64,000 bases of DNA from JAJFGI01 sp036397065 (GTDB lineage Bacteria > Pseudomonadota > Alphaproteobacteria > Kiloniellales > J153). Below, in pieces: positions 58,754 through 64,000 of this stretch; within the stretch, counting starts at the first letter, position 1, and each line of letters begins with the position of its first letter. The DNA is taken from positions 62,001-126,000 of the forward strand of contig DASWJP010000109.1 of assembly GCA_036397065.1 (NCBI GenBank), given 5' to 3'. The notes beneath the pieces were generated by a model that saw nothing but the letters and a program-made list of their open reading frames with translations, was not told the origin of the DNA and did not search any database. The position numbers and the translations under genes were made by a program.

Positions 58754-59659
58754 CTACTTTTTTCGCTTCGCCGCCTTCTTCTCGCGCGGAGACCGGCGCC
58801 GGAAATCGCTGGCGATCTCGTCAAAGGTGGTGAAGCGCACGCCCGGGTGCCGGCTCATGTAGTTGAACAAACGCTCCAGCATGAGCAGCACCTGCGGCCG
58901 TCCGGAAACGTCCGGGTGGATGGTCATGGTGTAGACCGCATAGTCGTACTCGCGGTAGACCCAGTCGAACTGATCGCGCCACATCTCCTCGAGGTGGCGG
59001 GGGCTGACGAAGCCGTGACTATTGGGGGCCGCCTTGATGAACATCATGGGCGGCAGATCATCGGTGTACCAACTCGCCGGGATCTCGACGATGTCGGTGA
59101 TCTCCTTGCCGCGCACCAGCGGTTTCATCCACTCCTTGGCGGATTTGGAATAGTCGATCTTGGTCCAGCTGTCGCCGACCCGGACGTAGTGCGGCTGGAA
59201 GTCGTGATGCATCAGGCTGTGGTCGTACTTGAAGCCTTTTTTCTGCAGAAGCGCGGCGGTGGCCGGGCTGAACTCCCACCACGGCGCGACATAGCCGATC
59301 GGCTTGCGGCCCGAGATCCTGCGCAGAACCTCGATGCACTTGTCGAGAACGTCCTCTTCCTGACGCGGGGTCATGGCGATCGGATTCTCGTGCGAGTAGC
59401 CGTGCACGCCCAACTCGTGCCCGGCGGCGACCACCTGCTGGATTTGCTCGGGAAAAGTCTCCGCCGAATGGCCGGGCACGAACCAGGTCGTCTTGATCCC
59501 GAAGCGGTCGAAGAGCTCCACCAGCCGCGGCGTGCCGACCTCGCCGGAGAACATGCCGCGCGAGATGTCGAGCGGCGAATCTTCGCCGCCGTAGGACCCC
59601 AGCCAACCGCCGACGGCGTCCACATCGACACCGAACGCGCAAAAAATTTCTTTCGCCAT
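58754..59659 (-). CDS. Polysaccharide-deacetylase-fold hydrolase, cyclic-imidase/allantoinase-like
   Basis: A 301-residue NodB-fold metal hydrolase. The metal/catalytic Asp lies in FGVDVDAVGGW, the His pair in HELGVHGYSHENP, and APWWEFSP and TIHPDVSGRPQ are further motifs. The long early insertion (LGSYGGEDSPLDISRGMF) is typical of the PuuE/HpPgdA-like subgroup, which includes cyclic imide hydrolases. It has no signal peptide, so cell-wall deacetylation is unlikely. GGGAGGCAAAC precedes the ATG at 59659. Neighbouring hydantoinase and asparaginase-like genes support a role in cyclic imide or ureide breakdown. Confidence 0.85.
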   Translation of the reverse strand: MAKEIFCAFGVDVDAVGGWLGSYGGEDSPLDISRGMFSGEVGTPRLVELFDRFGIKTTWFVPGHSAETFPEQIQQVVAAGHELGVHGYSHENPIAMTPRQEEDVLDKCIEVLRRISGRKPIGYVAPWWEFSPATAALLQKKGFKYDHSLMHHDFQPHYVRVGDSWTKIDYSKSAKEWMKPLVRGKEITDIVEIPASWYTDDLPPMMFIKAAPNSHGFVSPRHLEEMWRDQFDWVYREYDYAVYTMTIHPDVSGRPQVLLMLERLFNYMSRHPGVRFTTFDEIASDFRRRSPREKKAAKRKK

Positions 59660-59769
59660 GTTTGCCTCCCTTTCCATTTCCCGGCCCCGAACAGAAACCC
59701 AGCCCGGGTCCTCCAAATAATTCAGGCTGTCTCGAGGCGCACCCGGATACGCCCGCCTGGTCCGGCCCC

Positions 59770-60918
59770 TTAGGCGTTCATGCCACCCCGCGAGGTATCG
59801 AAGCCGCTCTCGCGATGCGTCAGGGAATGCACCGCCGCCGCCGACCAGCGCGCGATGACCGTATCGCCCTCGCGCGCCGGATTGGTGAAGTAGGTGCCGT
59901 CGTCGATGTTGGCGACGAACTCCTCCCCATCGGACAGGGTGATGCTCACTTTGACCCAGCTGCCTTGGTATTCGGTCATCCAGACCTTGCCGACGACCGA
60001 ATTTACGGCATCGCCGCGGGCGGCGGCGGGATCGGTCAGCTTCTCCAGCTCAATCCGATCGCGCCGAATCGAGAGATAGCGCATCTCGCCCGTGCCCGGC
60101 GCTGCATCCCCCGCCGGTACGGTGAATCGGTGGCCGCGCGCGTCTTCCAGAAGCACTGTGCCGCCATCGACCCGCACGACCTTGCCGCCCAGCACGTTCT
60201 GTCCGCCAATGAAACGGGCGACATATGTCGTGCGCGGCTTGTCATAGACGCCGCGCGCGCTGTCGGCCTGGTCGATCTTGCCGTGGTCCATGACAACCAC
60301 CAGATCGGCAACGGCGATCGCTTCCATCTGCGTGTGCGTCACGTGAACGAAGGTAATCCCGAATTCCTTCTGCATCTGCCGCAGATTGCCGCGCATTTGC
60401 AGGCGCAGGAACTCGTCCAGCGCCGACAGAGGTTCGTCGAGCAGCAGGACCTTCGGGTTGGTGATCAGCGAGCGCGCCAGGGCGATACGCTGCTGCTGCC
60501 CGCCGGACAGCTCGGCCGGAACGCGCTCCGAGAAGCTACCCATCCGAACCCGCTCCAGCATCTCGTGCGCCTGCTTGCGCCGCTGGGCCTTGTCCACGCC
60601 GCGCACCTTCAGATTGAAGGCCACGTTGTCCAGGCAGGTCAGATGCGGAAACAGGGCATAGCTTTGGAACATCATCGCCGTGCCCCTCTTGGCCGGCGGC
60701 AGGTCGACAACCGACTGGCCGTCGATCCGCACGTCGCCTTCGGTCGGCGCCTCGTGCCCCGCGATCATCCTGAGCAAGGTCGTCTTGCCGCAACCGCTGG
60801 GCCCCAGCAGGCAACAGTAGGTGCCCGGCGGGACGATCATGCTCACGCGATCGATCGCCAAGGTGTTGCCGAATCGCTTGGTGACGTTCGCGAGCTCAAT
60901 CCCCCCAACCTGCGTCAT
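59770..60918 (-). CDS. ABC transporter ATP-binding protein, PotA-type
   Basis: A 382-residue nucleotide-binding subunit: Walker A GPSGCGKTTLL, signature LSGGQQQRIALARSL, Walker B VLLLDEPLSALD, then THTQMEA where THDQxEA is usual (Asp to Thr at the D/H loop). A TOBE-type C-terminus ends the protein. GGAGGTTATCC precedes the ATG. It is last gene of the binding-protein / permease / permease / ATPase operon and is followed by the imidase-like gene, suggesting transport of a cyclic amide or its precursor. Confidence 0.9.
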   Translation of the reverse strand: MTQVGGIELANVTKRFGNTLAIDRVSMIVPPGTYCCLLGPSGCGKTTLLRMIAGHEAPTEGDVRIDGQSVVDLPPAKRGTAMMFQSYALFPHLTCLDNVAFNLKVRGVDKAQRRKQAHEMLERVRMGSFSERVPAELSGGQQQRIALARSLITNPKVLLLDEPLSALDEFLRLQMRGNLRQMQKEFGITFVHVTHTQMEAIAVADLVVVMDHGKIDQADSARGVYDKPRTTYVARFIGGQNVLGGKVVRVDGGTVLLEDARGHRFTVPAGDAAPGTGEMRYLSIRRDRIELEKLTDPAAARGDAVNSVVGKVWMTEYQGSWVKVSITLSDGEEFVANIDDGTYFTNPAREGDTVIARWSAAAVHSLTHRESGFDTSRGGMNA

Positions 60919-60955
60919 CTAGGATAACCTCCGTTCTTTTTCTTGCCCGCTTCGC

Positions 60956-61786
60956 CTATTTCCGGAACCGCACACCGCGGCGCCACTGGATGATCGCGAT
61001 CGAGCCCAGGGACAAGATGATCGCCACGAACGATACGACCGTTGTAACCGTGCCTAGGGCATACAGCGCCGGGGAGGTGACCGTCGTGGTCATGGCATAG
61101 ATTTCCAGCGGCAGGGTATTGCCCGGTCCGACCGTCAGCAGGGTGCGCGGGAACTCGTCGTAGGACAGGGTGAAACCGAACAGCGCCACCGCGATCAAGC
61201 CGGGGAACAGGATCGGCAGCACGACGTACTGCAAGGTTTGCCGGTTACTCGCCCCCAGATCGCGCGCCGCCTCCTCATAGGACCGGCTGAAACGGCTGAG
61301 CACCGCGAACATGATCAGCAAGCCGAAGGGCAGGGTCCAGGTCAGTTGCGCCCCCAGCGCGGAGGCGTACCAATTCGTCGGCACATCGATGACCCGAAAA
61401 ATCAAGCCGATCCCCAGGCTGAGGAACAAGCCCGGCATGACCAGGCTGGCCACCGCCATGTAGAAGATCGCGGTCGATCCGAAGAAGCGCCGCCGGAAGG
61501 CCAGGCCCGCCATGACCGAGAATGTCACGGTACAGATCATGACCAGCAGGGCGAGCAGGATCGAGCGGGTGAAGGAGCCGGCGAAGTCGCCCGTGCGCTG
61601 CTGCTCGAACAGGGCGGTGAACCAGTACAGCGACACCCCGTTCATGGGGAACGTCAGGCCGCCGGTCGGTCCCTGAAAAGACAGGATGTAGATGGCCAGC
61701 ATCGGTCCGTACAGGAACAGGACGAACAGGGTGAAGAAGCTCGCCAGAGCATAGAATGTCCAGGGGCGCTTGCGATGCTGGGCCAT
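60956..61786 (-). CDS. ABC transporter permease, PotC-type
   Basis: A 276-residue inner-membrane subunit with six hydrophobic helices. FPMNGVSLYWFTALFEQ follows the first helix, as in PotC, and the ATPase-contact loop reads EEAARDLGASNRQTLQYVVLP near residue 180. The ATG at 61786 has GGGGAGGGGATC upstream. It lies 19 bases after the PotB-type gene. Confidence 0.92.
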   Translation of the reverse strand: MAQHRKRPWTFYALASFFTLFVLFLYGPMLAIYILSFQGPTGGLTFPMNGVSLYWFTALFEQQRTGDFAGSFTRSILLALLVMICTVTFSVMAGLAFRRRFFGSTAIFYMAVASLVMPGLFLSLGIGLIFRVIDVPTNWYASALGAQLTWTLPFGLLIMFAVLSRFSRSYEEAARDLGASNRQTLQYVVLPILFPGLIAVALFGFTLSYDEFPRTLLTVGPGNTLPLEIYAMTTTVTSPALYALGTVTTVVSFVAIILSLGSIAIIQWRRGVRFRK

Positions 61787-61805
61787 GTCCGATCCCCTCC
61801 CCGCC

Positions 61806-62666
61806 TCAGCCGGACAGCTCTTTGCGCACATCGACGATGCGCAGGATCGCCACGACCATAAGCACGACGACCATGAGCAGAATCACCGCACTGGCCGCCG
61901 CCGAGGGATACTGCAGCATGGAGATCTCGTTCCACATGGCATAGACCGCCGACGAGCTTTGCCCGCCGCTCATGATCTTGACCACGAAGAAATCGCCCAT
62001 GACCAGCGTGACCACGAAGATGGAGCCGAGCGCGATACCGGTCTTGCTCAGCGGGATCACCACCTGGGTGATCACCTGCCAGCGGCTGGCCCCGGCATCG
62101 ACCGCCGCCTCCAAGATCGCCGGGTCGATCCGCGCCATGGCGTTGAACAGGGTCACCACCATGAACAGGGTGAACAGATGCACGTAGGCGACGATCACCG
62201 AGAAATCGGAAAACAGCAGAAAATCGTACGGCTCGTCGATCAGACCCAGGTTCATGAGCGTCTGATTGACCAAGCCGTTGCGCCCCAGCACCGGTATCCA
62301 GGAAATCATGCGAATGATGTTCGAGGTCCAGAACGGCACCGTGCAGACCAGGAAGAAGAAAATCTTCCACAGCAGGGATTGCACATGGAACACCAGAAAA
62401 TAGGAAACCCAGAAACCGATGAACAAGGTAATCAGCCAGACGATCACCGAGAATTTGAGCATTGTCAGATAGAGGGTGACCGTGAGGTTCGACGAAAACA
62501 CCTCTTCGTAGTTGTAGAGCAGGAAAGCCGGGACGGTCTGAAAATTGACGTAGTCGAAGAAGCTGACGACGATGACCGTGACCAGCGGGATGCCGAAAAA
62601 TACCAAAAGGATCAGCGCAAGCGGCGCGACCTGAATATAGGGCACCACCGACGACGGGACTTTCAT
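61806..62666 (-). CDS. ABC transporter permease, PotB-type
   Basis: A 286-residue inner-membrane subunit. Helix one (about 12-35) is followed by a periplasmic loop with NYEEVFSSNLTVTLYLTMLKFSV, and the EAA loop reads EAAVDAGASRWQVITQVVIPL near residue 190. It lies 79 bases downstream of the binding-protein gene across a hairpin. Length and topology are standard. Confidence 0.92.
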   Translation of the reverse strand: MKVPSSVVPYIQVAPLALILLVFFGIPLVTVIVVSFFDYVNFQTVPAFLLYNYEEVFSSNLTVTLYLTMLKFSVIVWLITLFIGFWVSYFLVFHVQSLLWKIFFFLVCTVPFWTSNIIRMISWIPVLGRNGLVNQTLMNLGLIDEPYDFLLFSDFSVIVAYVHLFTLFMVVTLFNAMARIDPAILEAAVDAGASRWQVITQVVIPLSKTGIALGSIFVVTLVMGDFFVVKIMSGGQSSSAVYAMWNEISMLQYPSAAASAVILLMVVVLMVVAILRIVDVRKELSG

Positions 62667-62701
62667 GACCTGGGCCTGCTAGCTTACGAGGCGGCGCGAG
62701 C

Positions 62702-62728
62702 GACGGGGCGGCCGGCGGCCGCCCCGTC
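62702..62728 (-). terminator. Intra-operon hairpin after the last binding-protein gene
   Basis: Perfect 12-base arms GACGGGGCGGCC (62702-62713) and GGCCGCCCCGTC (62717-62728) enclose loop GGC, between the binding-protein stop and the permease start. It is the fourth such element in the window. Confidence 0.7.
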
Positions 62729-62745
62729 CGGTGCTTCGCGGCCGG

Positions 62746-64000
62746 TTAGGCGGCCACGAACTCGTTCCACTTCCGAGTCATGTAACGGGACTCGTCCATG
62801 ACCGTGTTCCAGCAGGCGACGTTGCCCATGCGCTCCCAGAACGTGCCGCCGTCGCGCACGGCGCCGGCCTTCTCCATCACGTTGCCGTAGGGATCGATGA
62901 TATCGCCCTGGGCCGGCTTGCCCTCGTACCAGTAACCCCACTCGTCTTCCGACATCATTTTCTTGGCGGTTTCCGGCACGGCGCTGTAGTAGCCCTGGCG
63001 GGCAATGAAGGCGCCCTCCCAGCCGGAATGGTACCAGTTGAGGTACTCATAGGCGGCCTCGAGCCGGATGCCGTCGAGATGCTTCATCAGGCTCATGGCA
63101 CTGGCCCAGGCGCGGTAGCCTTCCTTGAGCGGCGCGTAGTAGCAGGGAATCCCGCGCGAACGCACCGCGGTCACCGCCGGCGACCACATGGATTGAATCA
63201 CCACCTCGCCGGACGCCATCAGGTTGACCGATTCATCGAAGGTCGACCAGAAAGCGCGGAACTGTCCGGATTTCTTGGCGTCGATCAGGATGGCGATGGT
63301 CTTGTCGATTTCCTCGCGGGTCATGTTGCCCTTGTCGGCGTACTGAATGTCGCCCCGCGCCTCGATCGCCATGGCCGCATCCATGATGCCGATTTCCGGC
63401 ACGTCGAGAATCGCCGCCTTGCCTTTGAACTCCGGATTGAGCAGCTCGGCCCAGCTGTTGATGTCCCGCTTCACCAGGTCCGGCCGGATGCCCAGGGTAT
63501 CGGCGTTGTAGATCATCGGAATGCCGCTGGCCCACTTGGTCGGGCCATCGTGGAAGGCGTTTGCATCGGCCGCGCCCAGATACTGAACCTCGTAGGGCAA
63601 CACACCTTGGCGCGAGACCTTGCGGCCGTCCGGATATTCGCCCTTGGTGAAGATCGGCACGACCTGATCCCAATACTTGAATCTGTCGAGGTCGACCGCC
63701 TGCAGAATATCGCCCCGGGGGATCAGCTGCTGCAGGAAGAAATACTCGGTGTCCGCGATATCGACCGACTTCGGCTGTGTCACCAGCCGGTTGCGCAAGG
63801 CATCATGCGCCAATGCTTGCATCTCGATCTTGAAGGGCAGATCCTTGTTCGCCTGGTTCGCGATATCGATGATCGCCGAGTACGGTGCACCGACGTGGTG
63901 GATCGTGATGTCTTTGAGAGCCTGTGCCCAAACCATGGGGAAGCCCGTGATGGCGCCTGCCCCGGCGGCAAGACCGGCGGTCGCCGCCGCGCCCTTGAGG
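62746..64000 (-). CDS. ABC transporter substrate-binding protein, PotD-type (partial, 5' end outside window)
   Basis: 418 residues of a periplasmic binding protein are visible; the start codon lies beyond the right edge. The visible N-terminus (LKGAAATAGLAAGAGAITG, then VWAQA) is the hydrophobic part and cleavage site of a Tat-like signal whose Arg pair is probably just outside. The mature part (ITIHHVGAPYSAIIDIANQ, NRLVTQPKSVDIADTEYFF) fits the extracellular solute-binding family 1. It is first gene of the importer operon at 59770-64000. The ligand is unknown; the hydantoinase/imidase neighbours suggest a cyclic amide or an amine. Confidence 0.9.
   Translation of the reverse strand, partial: LKGAAATAGLAAGAGAITGFPMVWAQALKDITIHHVGAPYSAIIDIANQANKDLPFKIEMQALAHDALRNRLVTQPKSVDIADTEYFFLQQLIPRGDILQAVDLDRFKYWDQVVPIFTKGEYPDGRKVSRQGVLPYEVQYLGAADANAFHDGPTKWASGIPMIYNADTLGIRPDLVKRDINSWAELLNPEFKGKAAILDVPEIGIMDAAMAIEARGDIQYADKGNMTREEIDKTIAILIDAKKSGQFRAFWSTFDESVNLMASGEVVIQSMWSPAVTAVRSRGIPCYYAPLKEGYRAWASAMSLMKHLDGIRLEAAYEYLNWYHSGWEGAFIARQGYYSAVPETAKKMMSEDEWGYWYEGKPAQGDIIDPYGNVMEKAGAVRDGGTFWERMGNVACWNTVMDESRYMTRKWNEFVAA

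Noticed and set aside
58754..59659. Peptidoglycan or chitin deacetylase
   Set aside because: It has no signal peptide, it sits in a hydantoinase neighbourhood and its sequence type is that of PuuE/cyclic imidases.
1..64000. Mobile elements, CRISPR arrays, tRNA or rRNA genes
   Set aside because: I looked for transposase-like frames, regular repeat-spacer patterns and tRNA cloverleaf/CCA features and saw none; a dedicated RNA scan could still reveal small RNAs.

Overview
The window reads as chromosome of a GC-rich, metabolically versatile alphaproteobacterium, probably Rhodospirillales-like. The signs are high GC at third codon positions, a ccoNOQP-GHIS cluster with FNR/FixK-type boxes, trimethylamine monooxygenase and TMAO demethylase genes, MocR, FCD and IclR regulators, and many solute-binding-protein ABC systems. 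No rRNA, tRNA, CRISPR array, transposase or phage gene was seen. The genus call is inference.

Layout: (1) 1-2405, minus strand: a PotABC-type ABC importer cut by the left edge. (2) 2637-5322: a MocR regulator followed by acetate kinase. (3) 5460-10756: a HutC-type GntR regulator and a complete branched-chain-amino-acid-type (HAAT) ABC importer. (4) 10769-20547: a trimethylamine module. It contains TMAO demethylase (tdm, a DUF1989-GcvT fusion), a second full HAAT importer split over two strands, a small helical-repeat protein, and trimethylamine monooxygenase (tmm). (5) 20596-28382: an unusual heme-copper oxidoreductase operon. It has a CuA subunit II, a subunit I in which the usual active-site Tyr position is Gln, a heme O synthase, two SCO proteins, a cytochrome b / two-[4Fe-4S] / MvhD-like fusion protein and a bacteriohemerythrin. 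(6) 28573-37158: a DUF2189 membrane protein and the complete cbb3 oxidase set. FNR/FixK-like boxes lie upstream of the SCO operon, the heme-copper operon and ccoN. (7) 37341-41553: a signalling set of a histidine kinase with an apparent sugar-diacid-recognition input domain, a REC-HDOD protein and a REC protein with a degenerate HD-GYP domain. (8) 41852-51953: a catabolic module with a PotABCD-type importer, a beta-transaminase-like class III aminotransferase, a beta-keto-acid cleavage enzyme, a hotdog thioesterase, an FAD oxidoreductase, a cupin and an FCD-GntR regulator. A TTGTGATCACAA-type palindrome occurs at two of its promoters. (9) 51974-54728: sulfoacetaldehyde acetyltransferase (xsc) divergent from an IclR regulator. 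(10) 54816-64000: an asparaginase-like protein, a hydantoinase/dihydropyrimidinase, a CobW GTPase, a small CGLCG protein, a polysaccharide-deacetylase-fold (cyclic-imidase-like) hydrolase and another PotABCD-type importer whose binding-protein gene runs off the right edge.

Overall this is a nitrogen- and sulfur-compound scavenging region (methylated amines, amino acids, sulfonate intermediates, cyclic amides) built around a low-oxygen respiratory block. The most unusual element is the heme-copper operon at 20.6-28.4 kb, which may encode a nitric oxide reductase or an atypical terminal oxidase with a novel electron-input protein. Substrates of all ABC importers are inferred from neighbours only.
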